Source of the DNA: Xenorhabdus sp014467285
GTDB lineage: Bacteria > Pseudomonadota > Gammaproteobacteria > Enterobacterales > Enterobacteriaceae
Direction of reading: 5' to 3'
Length of the DNA: 64,000 bases
Assembly (NCBI RefSeq): GCF_014467285.1
Contig: NZ_NKHR01000011.1
Span: 1 to 64,000, forward strand
Part shown: positions 16,732 to 27,200 of the stretch, piece by piece
How the letters are laid out: each line of letters opens with the position of its first letter
Numbering within the stretch: the stretch's first letter is position 1
Notes under the pieces: generated by a model
The model's input: only the letters and a program-made list of their open reading frames with translations
Database searches by the model: none
What the model was told of the DNA's origin: nothing
Made by a program: the position numbers and the translations under genes

Positions 16732-17850
16732 ATGAAAAAATTAGTCGCCAGCCTTTTTACGTTTTTGCTGGTTCTGTTCAATACATTCGCGTCTGCCAGT
16801 GCTTTTGCGGAGCGCATCCGCGATCTGACGACCATTGAGGGCGTTAGGGATAACGCGCTGATTGGTTATGGTTTAGTCGTTGGATTGGATGGGACGGGTG
16901 ACCAAACCATGCAAACGCCTTTCACAACCCAAAGTTTGAGCAATATGCTGTCACAGTTGGGGATTACTGTGCCGTCCGGTACCAATATGCAGCTTAAAAA
17001 TGTGGCCGCCGTGATGGTGACAGCAAAGCTGCCACCTTTTGCGCGTTCAGGGCAGAACATTGACGTTGTGGTCTCCTCATTGGGTAATGCTAAAAGCTTA
17101 CGTGGCGGGACATTGCTGATGACGCCCTTGAAAGGGGTGGATAACCAGGTCTATGCGTTGGCTCAGGGAAATATCCTCGTGGGTGGCGCAGGTGTGAGCG
17201 CCGGTGGTAACAGCATTAGAATCAATCAGCTTGCAGGTGGGCGTATCTCTAATGGCGCGGTGATTGAGCGAGAATTGCCAACGCAATTCGGCCAGAAAAG
17301 CACGTTGAACCTGCAATTGAATGATGATGACTTCGGTTTGGCTCAGCAGATTAGCGATGCGATCAACCGTCTGAAAGGAACAGGAACGGCAACACCGCTG
17401 GATTCCCGCACCGTGCAGTTGCGTCTGCCAATAGAAAACAGCGAACAGGTTAAGTTTCTGTCTCAAGTTCAGAACCTGACTATTCGTGTTAATGATGGCG
17501 ATGCCAAAGTGATTTTCAACTCTCGCACCGGTTCAGTGGTCATGAACCACAATGTGACATTAGATAGCTGTGCGATTGCTCACGGTAGCCTGTCTGTCAC
17601 TGTTGAACGTCAAACGGTCGTTAATCAGCCTGATACACCATTGGCGGGGGGAAATACCGTCGTGACCCGCAATACGGGCGTTGGCATTCAGGAACAGGGC
17701 GGTGCATTGCAAAAAGTCAATGCCAGTGCGAACCTGACTCAAGTTGTACGTGCGTTAAATGCACTGGGTGCAACGCCAACAGATTTAATGTCGATTTTGC
17801 AGGCGATGGAGAGCGCAGGCTGTCTGCGTGCAAAATTGGAGATTATCTGA
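16732..17850 (+). CDS. flgI: FlgI, flagellar P-ring protein
   Basis: 372 aa from the ATG at 16732 (MKKLVASLFTFLLVLFNTF), giving a normal signal peptide cut near ASAFA. A GTG at 16723 is in frame but would only add three residues. Diagnostic FlgI segments: ERIRDLTTIEGVRDNALIGYG, VGLDGTGDQT, FTTQSLSNMLSQLGI, ALNALGATPTDLMSILQAME. It forms the ring around the rod in the peptidoglycan layer, helped by FlgA. It overlaps the flgJ start by one base (TGATG), suggesting translational coupling. Confidence 0.96.
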   Translation: MKKLVASLFTFLLVLFNTFASASAFAERIRDLTTIEGVRDNALIGYGLVVGLDGTGDQTMQTPFTTQSLSNMLSQLGITVPSGTNMQLKNVAAVMVTAKLPPFARSGQNIDVVVSSLGNAKSLRGGTLLMTPLKGVDNQVYALAQGNILVGGAGVSAGGNSIRINQLAGGRISNGAVIERELPTQFGQKSTLNLQLNDDDFGLAQQISDAINRLKGTGTATPLDSRTVQLRLPIENSEQVKFLSQVQNLTIRVNDGDAKVIFNSRTGSVVMNHNVTLDSCAIAHGSLSVTVERQTVVNQPDTPLAGGNTVVTRNTGVGIQEQGGALQKVNASANLTQVVRALNALGATPTDLMSILQAMESAGCLRAKLEII

Positions 17851-18815
17851 TGAATGACTTTCTGACGATGTCTAATGCTGCTTATGATGTTAACTCGCTG
17901 CATTCACTGAAAGCTAAACTGTCACAGGAACCACAACAAGGGCTACGGCAAGTAGCCCAACAACTGGAAGGCGTTTTCGTTCAGATGATGCTGAAAAGCA
18001 TGCGTTCCTCATTGCCGCAAGATGGCATTTTGAGTAGTGAACAGACCCGCTTTTATACTTCGATATACGATCAGCAAATTGCTCAAGACCTTTCCCAAAA
18101 GGGACTGGGGTTTGCTGACATGATCGTTAAGCAATTCTCTGACGCTAATAATATGCCGAGTGAATTGGCGGGCGCCACGCCGATGCCACTGGATAATGAA
18201 ATCCTGCACACATTGCCGAAACAGGCATTGGAGCAATTTATGCGCCGGGCGATGCCTGACCATTCCTCTTCGGCCTTCACCAATGGTTCAGCCCAGTCGA
18301 AGCCATTGCCAATGAACAGCGCCAGCTTTGTTTCCATGCTTTCCTTACCGGCCCAGTTAGCAAGCCAGCAAAGCGGTATTCCTCACTTATTGATTATTGC
18401 TCAGGCCGCACTGGAGTCAGGTTGGGGGCAACGAGAAATTCTGACCGCAGAAGGCAAGCCGAGTCATAACCTGTTTGGCATCAAAGCGGGGAAACACTGG
18501 AAAGGGCCTGTCACCAATATCATGACGACGGAATACATTGATGGTGAACCGAAGAAAATGCAGGACAGCTTCCGTGTGTATGGTTCTTATGTGGAAGCGA
18601 TAACGGATTACGTCAAGTTGCTGACAGAAAATCCCCGCTACGCCAAAGTCGCGCAATCCACGACGGCAGAGCAGGGCGCGTATTCCTTGCAGGACGCAGG
18701 ATATGCCACCGATCCCGGTTATGCCAAAAAACTAGTGTCACTGATCCAGCAGTTAAAGAATACCGGCAATCAAATGGCAAAAGCCTATGCCTATAATTTC
18801 GATAACCTGTTTTAA
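17850..18815 (+). CDS. flgJ: FlgJ, rod scaffold and peptidoglycan hydrolase
   Basis: 321 aa, as in enteric FlgJ (313). The N-terminal rod-scaffolding half (LEGVFVQMMLKSMRSSLPQDG, YDQQIAQDLSQ) is followed by a glucosaminidase-type domain from about residue 160 (GIPHLLIIAQAALESGWGQRE, with the likely catalytic Glu; HNLFGIKAG; YATDPGYAKKL). It opens a hole in the peptidoglycan for the growing rod. It is the last gene of the flgB-J transcript, followed by a 120-bp gap with a sigma-28 promoter. Confidence 0.96.
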   Translation: MNDFLTMSNAAYDVNSLHSLKAKLSQEPQQGLRQVAQQLEGVFVQMMLKSMRSSLPQDGILSSEQTRFYTSIYDQQIAQDLSQKGLGFADMIVKQFSDANNMPSELAGATPMPLDNEILHTLPKQALEQFMRRAMPDHSSSAFTNGSAQSKPLPMNSASFVSMLSLPAQLASQQSGIPHLLIIAQAALESGWGQREILTAEGKPSHNLFGIKAGKHWKGPVTNIMTTEYIDGEPKKMQDSFRVYGSYVEAITDYVKLLTENPRYAKVAQSTTAEQGAYSLQDAGYATDPGYAKKLVSLIQQLKNTGNQMAKAYAYNFDNLF

Positions 18816-18847
18816 ATGACAGGTGGCGGAATTAAGCGCATTTCTGC

Positions 18848-18874
18848 TCAAGGAACAGAGAGATGTGCCGATAA
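18848..18874 (+). promoter_or_regulatory. Sigma-28 (FliA) promoter of flgKL
   Basis: TCAAGGAA (18848-18855), an 11-base spacer, then GCCGATAA (18867-18874), a perfect -10 and a close -35 at the exact spacing. It lies 61 bp before flgK. A small CCTCC/GGAGG hairpin (about 18890-18907) follows, between promoter and gene. Confidence 0.88.
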
Positions 18875-18935
18875 CTGTAACAGTGAATGACCTCCTATAG
18901 AGGGAGGATTAAAGAAAACGTAAAAGGATCTACAC

Positions 18936-20576
18936 ATGTCCAATAGTCTTATGAATACTGCCATGAGTGGTATTAACGCCGCGCAGGTGGCAATGAGTGT
19001 AGTGGCTAATAACATTGCCAACTCTAAAAACGCGGACTATAACCGACAGACTACCGTGCTGACACAAAATAATGGAACCATGACGTCGGCGGGCTTTGTC
19101 GGCAATGGTGTGGTTGTCAACTCCATCAATCGTGAATACAGTGAATTCATCACTAAACTACACAATGAGGAACAAACGAAACACGCTGCCCTGAAATCTT
19201 ATAACGAGCAGATCAACAAAATCAACAACTTATTGGCAGATAGAGACACCAGCCTGTCCAACTCAATCGGCGAGTTTTTCAAAAATATGAAAAGGGTTGA
19301 GGGGGGGGCGGAAGACAGCGCTGCCAGAACCACTGTGCTGGACACAGCAAAAGTTTTGGTCAGTCGGTTCAAAAGCGCTGGTGACTCTTTGCGTCAGATA
19401 GACGGCAGTATCAATGATCAAATTGAACAAAATGTTCGAGATATCAACAACTACGCGGAAGAAATTGCCAAGCTGAACAATGAAATTACGCGTATGCGCG
19501 GTATGGGCACGGGTGAACCACTGGCATTGCTGGATAAGCGTGATGAAGCCGTTAACCGCTTAAACCAACTGATCGAAGTCAATGTGGTTCAGCAGGATCG
19601 CGGCATTTATAATGTCTCATTCGGTGGCGGTATGACACTGGTATCGGGCAATAAATCCTACCGATTGGAAGCTATTCCTTCCAGTACTGACAGCGGCCGC
19701 ATCACACTGGGTTACAACAATGGCGTAGCGGGAACCAAAGAGATCGATGAACGCTTTATCTCTCAAGGTGCACTGGGTGGCGCATTACAAGTGCGCAGGG
19801 GAGTGGTGGATTCAACGCGCAATGAATTGAACCAACTGGCACTGGTGATGGCGGATCAATTCAATCAGGTACAAAACGGCGGTTTTGATCTGGACGGCGA
19901 GAAAGGCGTTGATTTCTTTAGCTTCACTAACCCTGAAGTCGTTGCTAACGGTAAGAATAAAGGTTCGGCTGGATTTACAGTGGAATATGCTGATACCACT
20001 AAGGTCAAAGCCAGTAACTACACCCTCAAATTTGAAGGGGGAGACTGGGAAGTTCAGCGTGCCTCTGACAACGCGATGATCCCTGTGAAAAAAAACGGCG
20101 ATACGCTGGAATTTGACGGTCTGAAAGTCAAAATTGATTCGGCTAAGGCAGAAAATCACGACAACTATATGCTGAAAACGGTCAGCAACGTTGTGACAAG
20201 CTTAGAGGTGAATCTGAAAAATACCAACCAATTGGCGACCTCCGATGCCAAAAATTCCGGCCAAAGTAATAACAACAATGCAAAGAAATTCCTTGCATTG
20301 CAGGATAAACTTTTAGTTGATGGCAAAGCTTCCTTTGCCGGTGGGTATGCCTCACTGGTCAGTAAAGTAGGCAGCGCGGCGAATAAAGTTCAGGTCGACC
20401 TCGAAGCGCAGGGGCATATTGTTAAGCAAATTAATTCAGATCGCCAATCGATTTCCGGCGTCAATATGGACGAAGAATACGGCGAATTGCAACGCTTGCA
20501 GCAGTATTATCTGGCAAACGCTCGTGTGATCCAAACCGCAACAACCTTGTTCGATGCGATTTTGAATATTCGTTAA
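18936..20576 (+). CDS. flgK: FlgK, hook-filament junction protein 1
   Basis: 546 aa, the usual length. It begins MSNSLMNTAMSGINAAQVAM with NNIANSKNADYNRQT, and ends EYGELQRLQQYYLANARVIQ followed by TLFDAILNIR, the C-terminal segment recognised by FlgN. It is exported and assembles at the hook tip as an adaptor to the filament. Inside the gene, bases 19301-19308 are eight consecutive G (encoding part of VEGGAED), a possible slippage site. Driven by its own sigma-28 promoter and followed 36 bp later by flgL. Confidence 0.96.
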   Translation: MSNSLMNTAMSGINAAQVAMSVVANNIANSKNADYNRQTTVLTQNNGTMTSAGFVGNGVVVNSINREYSEFITKLHNEEQTKHAALKSYNEQINKINNLLADRDTSLSNSIGEFFKNMKRVEGGAEDSAARTTVLDTAKVLVSRFKSAGDSLRQIDGSINDQIEQNVRDINNYAEEIAKLNNEITRMRGMGTGEPLALLDKRDEAVNRLNQLIEVNVVQQDRGIYNVSFGGGMTLVSGNKSYRLEAIPSSTDSGRITLGYNNGVAGTKEIDERFISQGALGGALQVRRGVVDSTRNELNQLALVMADQFNQVQNGGFDLDGEKGVDFFSFTNPEVVANGKNKGSAGFTVEYADTTKVKASNYTLKFEGGDWEVQRASDNAMIPVKKNGDTLEFDGLKVKIDSAKAENHDNYMLKTVSNVVTSLEVNLKNTNQLATSDAKNSGQSNNNNAKKFLALQDKLLVDGKASFAGGYASLVSKVGSAANKVQVDLEAQGHIVKQINSDRQSISGVNMDEEYGELQRLQQYYLANARVIQTATTLFDAILNIR

Positions 20577-20612
20577 TCACCGTTTGGCTGAAGATAAAAA
20601 GGAAATGATATT

Positions 20613-21572
20613 GTGCGTGTAAGTACGAATCAATTATACACTCAAAAAATGAATGGGATCTTTGATGCTCAATCTAAGTGGATGAAATTGAGTGAACAGT
20701 TGTCCAGTGGTCATCGGGTAATTAATCCGTCTGATGATCCTTTGGCGGCTTCGCAGAGCATCATGGTTTCTCAATCTGAGTCGAAAAACCAGCAGTTTGC
20801 CACAGCTCGCAACTTTGCCAAAAGCACTATCTCCTTACAGACGAGTATCATCGGCGATGTTATACAAACTACCTTCAATGTTACAGGAACATTGGTGGCA
20901 GATGCACATAGCGATCAGGATCGTGCATCTTATGCACAGCAGTTGAAAGAACTTAAAAAAGCGTTGCTGAATTTAGGTAACAAGACTGATGGCAATGGTC
21001 GTTATATTTTTGCTGGCTATAAAACGGATGTTCCTCCTTTCGTGGAAGATGACAGTGGGAAGGTGAGCTACGTCGGCGGTGATCAAGAAATTACCCAGAA
21101 AGTAGATGATAACCGCTCAATGATTATCGCCCATACCGGGAAGCAGGTATTTTTATCTCAGCCTAGCAAACCTATCAAAGAACCTGATAACAAAACCAAC
21201 AGTGAATCAGATGTTTTTGCTTCCATTGATATGGCAATCAAGGCACTCGAAATCTCGTACAGCACGGCGAGTGAGGACGAGAAGAAAGAAGCTGAGGAAT
21301 TGATGGATAAAGCTAATCGTGGTATCCGTAATAGCCGGGAAAACTTCTATTCCGTGCAAGCCGTGTTGGGTTCGCAGCTTCAGGAGCTGGATAAATTGGA
21401 TGCGCTTGGCAGTGAACGTAGTATTGCTAATCAAGCGCATCTGGGAGAATTAGCTGGTGATGATTTGATAGGTATTATCACTGATTACCGACAACAACAA
21501 ACGGCACTGCAAGCTTCCTTCATAGCGTTTACCGACTTAAAAGGCATGTCTTTGTTTGAGATGCATCGCTAA
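20613..21572 (+). CDS. flgL: FlgL, hook-filament junction protein 2
   Basis: 319 aa. GTG start at 20613, chosen because MRVSTNQLYTQKMNGI aligns with the enteric N terminus and AAGGAAATGATATT precedes it. Flagellin-like N-terminal helices (SSGHRVINPSDDPLAASQSI) and the C-terminal D0 part (DYRQQQTALQASFIAFTDLKGMSLF) are present. It sits between FlgK and the flagellin filament. It is the last gene of the flagellar block here; in E. coli rne would follow, but not in this window. Confidence 0.95.
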   Translation: MRVSTNQLYTQKMNGIFDAQSKWMKLSEQLSSGHRVINPSDDPLAASQSIMVSQSESKNQQFATARNFAKSTISLQTSIIGDVIQTTFNVTGTLVADAHSDQDRASYAQQLKELKKALLNLGNKTDGNGRYIFAGYKTDVPPFVEDDSGKVSYVGGDQEITQKVDDNRSMIIAHTGKQVFLSQPSKPIKEPDNKTNSESDVFASIDMAIKALEISYSTASEDEKKEAEELMDKANRGIRNSRENFYSVQAVLGSQLQELDKLDALGSERSIANQAHLGELAGDDLIGIITDYRQQQTALQASFIAFTDLKGMSLFEMHR

Positions 21573-21599
21573 TTAAGATTGGTATGCTATTTTTATTTT

Positions 21600-21655
21600 A
21601 AGCCCTTAGCTTCTTTTCCCGTAACACGGGGGAAGATAAGGGCTTATTTGTTCTC
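21600..21655 (+). terminator. Rho-independent terminator after flgL
   Basis: AAGCCCTTAGCTTC...CCCGT (21600-21622) pairs with ACGGGGGAAGATAAGGGCTT (21626-21645), a long stem with a small internal mismatch, followed by ATTTGTTCTCTTTATTTT. It starts 28 bp after the flgL stop and ends the flgKL transcript. Confidence 0.85.
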
Positions 21656-22262
21656 TTTATTTTGTCATTTTTCACTTACTGGCAGTATGTTCATTTCTGT
21701 TTTCTTTCTTTCTTTCATTTCCTTTCATGATTCAAGAACTGTTATCGTATTATTTCAATTTGTTGTTATCAGATTTGGCAGTTTCTCTATATTTTCAACA
21801 TGTCTTCTACATAAGAAACTGATATTTTAAAAAGTCGTAAAGTGTAATTATTAAACAATATTTGTATAGACAATGACTTGTAAATAAATGGCAATATAAA
21901 ATAGATAAAAAGAATAAAAATTCTAAAATTGTAGTTTATGTCAATGATTTATCCTTTATTTATAATTATGGTGAATGATTCTGGGAAATATGCAGTAATC
22001 GACACGATTAAAACCAATTTTTCCCGTAGATTCACGAAGGAAAGATGATCCGTTCCATAAGGCGTAAAATCACTCCCATCCATGCTTAATTTCGGTTTTT
22101 TTATTTAGTATATTATTTTATCTTGTGATCGAGATCTTATCTTTGATAGGAAAGAGAAATAATACATTAGCTTTTTTGATATAAACATTCTTGAATGTGC
22201 ATTGGTGGTTTCTTGTCTAGGGGTAGATCTCATCTTACTATTGATGATAAGAATAAATAAAC
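21656..22262. other. AT-rich intergenic region after the flagellar locus
   Basis: About 600 bp with no gene I can support. A 44-codon minus-strand frame (22083 to 21949, beginning MDGSDFTPYGTDH) has a protein-like composition in its first third but no ribosome site, and could be a remnant. Composition becomes clearly more AT-rich than in the flagellar genes. Confidence 0.4.
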
Positions 22263-22613
22263 ATGAAAACTATAAGTATACTCTTTTGTATTATCTTTAT
22301 TTTGTACAGTGCAATATTAATTGGGTGCTTTTCGACGGTTGATCATGACTGGATGATTGGGAAAGAGGGAGTCAATACGGTTTGTGATGTAGTGAATACT
22401 TTTGTAGTTAATGACGACAGAACATTAACAGCACCTCTGTGTTTGGTCTTTTTATTACCTGTTATGATTCTTTTTATGATGAAGGGAGTAAAAGGATTTG
22501 CGGAGAATAAATTACAGTCGATAGTGTATTTTTTGACAGTGATGTTTTCAATTGGAAATTGGTATTGGATGTTTTTTGGTCGATTTGCAGATTGTCCGTT
22601 CCCTCCAAACTGA
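22263..22613 (+). CDS. Small inner-membrane protein, function unknown
   Basis: 116 aa with three hydrophobic segments: residues about 5-23 (ISILFCIIFILYSAILIGC), 59-75 (LCLVFLLPVMILFMMKG) and 87-105 (IVYFLTVMFSIGNWYWMFF). Between the first two is a polar loop, FSTVDHDWMIGKEGVNTVCDVV. The overall pattern reminds me of the DUF2645/YjeO small membrane proteins of enterobacteria, but I could not confirm this. The start follows GATAAGAATAAATAAAC, a poor ribosome site. It stands alone between the flagellar terminator and a degraded regulator. Confidence 0.6.
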   Translation: MKTISILFCIIFILYSAILIGCFSTVDHDWMIGKEGVNTVCDVVNTFVVNDDRTLTAPLCLVFLLPVMILFMMKGVKGFAENKLQSIVYFLTVMFSIGNWYWMFFGRFADCPFPPN

Positions 22614-22689
22614 CTATGATGATTATTGGAAGGTAATGGTGTTGAACATTATCTCCCAATAAGAATTATGCAGAATAAGCCATTAATAA

Positions 22690-22920
22690 TTTATTGCCTG
22701 TTCCTGCCTTGATTGGAGTGAACGGCATTTTCATCTTGGCGGTTTTTTAGGGGCATCGTTGCTTGATGCTTTTTTAAAGAAAAAATGGGTGGTCAGGCAA
22801 TTGGACAGCCGGAAATTGGTATTAACAGAATCAGGGAAACGTGGGCTTAAGCAGAAGTTTCGCGTGGAAATAGATAGCGGCATGGTTCCCTATGATGAAT
22901 ATTTTACCCAACGTATATAA
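22690..22920 (+). pseudogene. Remnant of a winged-helix (ArsR-type) regulator, C-terminal part
   Basis: An open frame with no start codon encodes about 76 residues including SCLDWSERHFHLGGFLGASL, FLKKKWVVRQLDSRKLVLTESG and KRGLKQKF. The CLDWSER-HxxG motif with a following helix, ending in a winged-helix LTESGKRGL pattern, is found at the C terminus of ArsR-family regulators of about 200-240 aa. The DNA-binding N-terminal half is absent: upstream in the same frame there is a stop at 22687-22689 and no matching sequence. I read it as the tail of a gene truncated by deletion. Confidence 0.7.
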
Positions 22921-23278
22921 ATAATGTTTAATGTAAAATGAATTTTAGCTATATTCGTTTTGATATTAATTTAAATTGTTATTATTGTTTTATTTTATGA
23001 AGTCAATGTTCTTCTGATTACTGTTTTCTAAAGTTTATTTTTTATTACTCATTTGATTTTATTGTAATTTTTTAGATTACTTAAAATAACAGAGAGATAA
23101 GATTTGAAACAGGCTTCTTAACTTTATTTGTTGATTGATACTCGATATCATTGTAATGTTTATGGCGCTAATTCATTGCCCACGTAAAAATGAACATGTT
23201 AATTATAAATAAGAAAATTAATGGAATCTCTTTATCAGTCGTTATTTAAGGCATTTTGTTTATAGTTTAAGTGAGGTT
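22921..23278. other. AT-rich gap
   Basis: 358 bp, very AT-rich, with no open frame or clear repeat. Any promoter for the 213-aa ORF at 23279 would lie here; a GTGAGGTT stands directly before its ATG. Confidence 0.4.
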
Positions 23279-23920
23279 ATGTTAGCGAATATGAAAAATC
23301 ATCAGTATTCAATGCAACAAGTTTCTTCTGAACTGATTCATAAGGTTAATAATTACAAATGCAGTAATGACTGTATCAGTCCTGTTTTCGGGTTTTCCAG
23401 GCTTTGGATGTTTTTACTAATTTCAACAAATATAGGAATTCATAAATCTGTCATTAAATTTCAATTAAATGATAACTTGAACAATGAGAAAATGGCTTCT
23501 GAAAACGAGGAGCGATTAAGTTTATTTCTTTATCGGCTGCATCTTGAAAACAGCGGGTATATAAGCATAATGGCCGCTATCAACTTGGGGAGTCTTATAG
23601 AGATGTTTATCCGTAAGTATGGTTTTATGAGTAGCAGAAGTGCTGTTTATTCTTTTTTGTTTATTAAAAATTATATTATATCAAAAATAACTCATCTTAT
23701 TTCATATGGTTCACTTTATCATAATGACTCTTTAATGAAGGGTATTATCTTTAATTTTGTATCGCGTTATTCTTCATCTTTTATATTCTTCAATCTTAAA
23801 GCTGCATCATTGTTAGCGGCTTTACTTCATACCAATCTCACTGTTATCTGTATTCCTGAGGATTCTTCTCCTCTCTGTTGTGACGTAACTCAAAATTTAT
23901 TAGGGATGGCCCCAACTTAA
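23279..23920 (+). CDS. Unrecognised 213-aa protein
   Basis: I recognise no family. The sequence is rich in I, L, S, N and F. A polar N terminus (residues 1-35, including KVNNYKCSNDCIS) is followed by a hydrophobic stretch (FSRLWMFLLISTNIGIH), a middle part with EENEERLSL-like charged sequence, and a C-terminal hydrophobic run (FIFFNLKAASLLAALLHTNLTVICI) close to a Cys pair. It has GTGAGGTT before the ATG, a usable ribosome site. It is isolated, in AT-rich DNA, 336 bp before the biosynthetic cluster. It could be a real accessory gene, a decayed one, or chance; codon use is close to that of the AT-rich ORFs nearby. Confidence 0.45.
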   Translation: MLANMKNHQYSMQQVSSELIHKVNNYKCSNDCISPVFGFSRLWMFLLISTNIGIHKSVIKFQLNDNLNNEKMASENEERLSLFLYRLHLENSGYISIMAAINLGSLIEMFIRKYGFMSSRSAVYSFLFIKNYIISKITHLISYGSLYHNDSLMKGIIFNFVSRYSSSFIFFNLKAASLLAALLHTNLTVICIPEDSSPLCCDVTQNLLGMAPT

Positions 23921-24256
23921 TTTCAATCGAAAAATACTGTCAGTAATAATTATATTAAAAATAACCACAAATGCTATTGGTCATTCTTTAGCACCATAGT
24001 GAAAAACTGACAGAAAATTATTTCTCCGGTTGAATGATAAGTTTTGTATTTTTGTCAGTCATTTTATATGTCATTTTTTTGAGGTTCTGAATATTCGTGT
24101 CATGGCTTGCAAAAATATGGCACTGAATGTTGTTGAATCGTTATTGGGATCCTTTACGGTTATTAAAATTAAGCTCCTGAAAACTTGATAGTAGATAGAC
24201 AAAATTGCATCAAGTATAGGCAGAATTTGCTCTTCACCAAAACGAGTATTTAAACC
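23921..24256 (+). promoter_or_regulatory. Region upstream of the NRPS/PKS cluster
   Basis: 336 bp without a gene, presumably holding the main promoter of the cluster. No unambiguous -35/-10 or operator could be picked. The first gene has a weak ribosome site (GAGTATTTAAACC before ATG 24257), which suggests translation may be limited or activated. Confidence 0.4.
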
Positions 24257-27200
24257 ATGAATAAGCTGATTTTTGAGCTGTCTCGGTCACAGCAAGCTGT
24301 TTTCAAAATGGAAGCGTTTCATTTGACTGGCTACCCGTTTTATTTGAGTGTTGCGGTACGTTTAAACGGGGATATCTCTCTGGACAGGCTGACTCAGGCC
24401 GCTGAAACGACTCAGAATTCAATGGATATATTTCATATTGGATTCGTTAAAGATCATGCGGAAACAGATCACTTGGCAACACAGTGGCATGGCATCCGGC
24501 GGCTCACGCCTCACGCGGAAGTCATACAAGTCGATTTTAGCGGTTACCCGGACCCTAGACAGGCTTTCGAAAGTTGGGCAGAGCGCCAGACGTTGATAGA
24601 AGAAGATTTATCACTGACACCGGTGCGCGTTTTTGCCGTGCGTTTTCAGCCGGAACAGACAGGGTGGTTTATTAAGGCGCATCATGCAGCTACAGATGGT
24701 GAGGGATTGTCAGTACTGATAGAACATCTGATGAGTGCGCTGGAAGAAGAAGAGCCGGATACGGAATATCTCCTATTTTCGGTTAACGCGGAGGGTGAGC
24801 GGAATTATGAAAACTCCCGGCGTATGCAAAGAGATGAAGCGTATTGGCGGAGTATTTTCAGTGACAATACCGGTAACGAAACGGAATCAGCTAATGCCGG
24901 CAAAATAGCCAGCCGTTATCCGATTGGTGACTATCGCAGACTAACGCCTCGATCCCGGCGTGTACGTTACGAACTGAGCGAAGCTGAAAACGATATGCTG
25001 CGCCAGTTTAAAAGTCGTGGCGGCTCCATTTTCAGGCTGTTTTTCGCGGCAGTCGCGTATACACAAATGGTTATTGAGGATGGCAATGGCGCTTTATTGC
25101 AGGCACCGATGCTTAACCGCTGGAGTCATGAAGAGAAACGCTCTGCCGCTATGGCAGTGGCACCGGTTTTGATCCCCGTATCTCGTGAAGCGGGGGAGAC
25201 GGTGACAGATTGTTACCATATGCTTAAGCAGCGTTTGCAAAAAGCGGTTGCTCACTCACGTTATGCGCCAGGCGCCCGATGGAATGAATTTGCATCACAA
25301 GATTGGAAACGGATCATTCCCGCTTTCGGGGTTTCCTATCAGACTGGCATTTTCCGGAAAACGGTCTTAGGTGCTGATGTATCAATTGACCATATGCAGG
25401 CAGTAGAAGCCCTGTTTGCAACCATTCATATCCATGACCGCTTTGAAGGCGGGAACTTCAAATTTGAAGGTGATTTCCGCAAGATCTGGTCATTAGATCA
25501 ATGTCACATGTTTCTGAAAACAGTCACTGATTATGCAATGGAAGCTGTCGGCGAAATTTTGGCACAACAAGAAGTCACGCAGACACCATTAAGTGAAAAA
25601 GAGCAAGAAACCCGCTCTTGGAAAGAACCTCTGACAAAGCCGATCGGCGTTCATTTATACCATGCGTTTGAACGTTATGCTGATAATCCGTTATTCAGGC
25701 AGGGTGCTGATGCCGTGACTTACCGTCAGGGATTGAAATGGATTAACCAGTTCAGGGAACAGTTGCGTGCCATACGAAATGAGCATGATCCGGTACTTAT
25801 TCTGGGAAGACGGACTCCTGAAACTGTACTCGCTTATCTGGCTTGCCTGATTGAAAATGTGACGGTAGTTCCCGTTTGCCCGACCATGCCTTTAGCCAGG
25901 TTATCGACTATTGCCCGTAATTCGGGGGCCTCTCTCTGCATTTATACGGGAACCGACCATCACCTTGCAGAAATGCTTGGCTTGCGTTTGTTACGTGTTT
26001 CCTTGGATAAGGCAGGGCTTGATGTTGCATTGAATCCAGTAACATGGACAGAACAGACACATTGTCACCCTGCTTATATTCTCTATACCTCAGGATCGAC
26101 CGGAGAACCTAAAGGCGTGGTGATTTCCCCGATGGCGCTGGCAGATTATGCCTTGGCGGCTAAGGCGGCTTATGCTGCGCAAACGCCATTTAATGCGCCT
26201 TTATTTACCTCCTTTGGTTTTGATTTAACACAGACCGCCATTCTGGTTCCGGTTTTGTCGGGCGGATTTATCCAACCTCATGAACAAGATATCCGTGATA
26301 ACCCTGAATTGCTGCAAACGTTGCTGGCTGATGAGTCATTGACGGGCGTTAAATGCACGCCATCCCATCTCTCATTACTGATTGAGCACAGCCCGAAAAG
26401 AAGTCATCCGCTGACTTTTGTTGTGGGTGGAGAAAATTTGTCCTCTTCTCTGGTGAAGAAAGCACTCGATTATTTTCCTGCGGGGAGCAAAGTCATCAAT
26501 GAATATGGGCCGACAGAAACAACAGTCGGATGCTGTATCTACTCAGTGAGTAGGGAGGAAAGCTCTCTTGACGGTAGTGACAAGATAAACACTGCGGTTA
26601 TGCCTATCGGTACGGCGTTGGGTAAAGCAGAGATATCGATAAAAGATTCTTGGGGACAAAATATGCCCCGTGGATTCAGGGGTGAAATCAGTATCAGTGG
26701 CCCGGTGCTGGCCACGGGATATCTCAACGACCGAATCCAGACGCAGGAAAAATTTGTGTGCGGTGCTGATGGATTAAGCCGCTGGTATCGTACTGGTGAT
26801 TTAGGGTTACAGGACGAGCAAGGAATATTTCATTGCCTTGGGCGTATTGACGATGAATTTAAGGTCCGTGGCTACCGGATTCACCCGGCGGAAATAGAGA
26901 AAGCGGTGGAAAGTGTACTAACGAGTGTCGGGGAGAACGCTAACTATAGTTGGGAGTTGAAGGCACTGAAACTGGTGGTTGATGAAGCGGATGGGTATGA
27001 AACAGTCGCTTTGTGCAGCAGTCAAGCCATACCGCATGACAACCCGGAATTTCAGCGTAGCCTGAAAACGAAAGTTCCTGATGCTTGGTTGCCAACGCTG
27101 TACTGTACCGTACAACCCTGGCCGATTAATGCTAATGGTAAAGTTGATATGGCGGCGCTGACCGCCGCAGCTCAGGCTACGTTGATGGCGAGTGGTTCTT

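Noticed and set aside
21579..21830. 83-codon plus-strand frame after flgL
   Set aside because: It runs straight through the flgL terminator hairpin, has no ribosome site, and reads as low-complexity F/S/V translation of AT-rich DNA.
21949..22083. 44-codon minus-strand frame starting MDGSDFTPYGTDH
   Set aside because: No ribosome site, no recognisable family and degenerate second half; mentioned only in the description of the gap.
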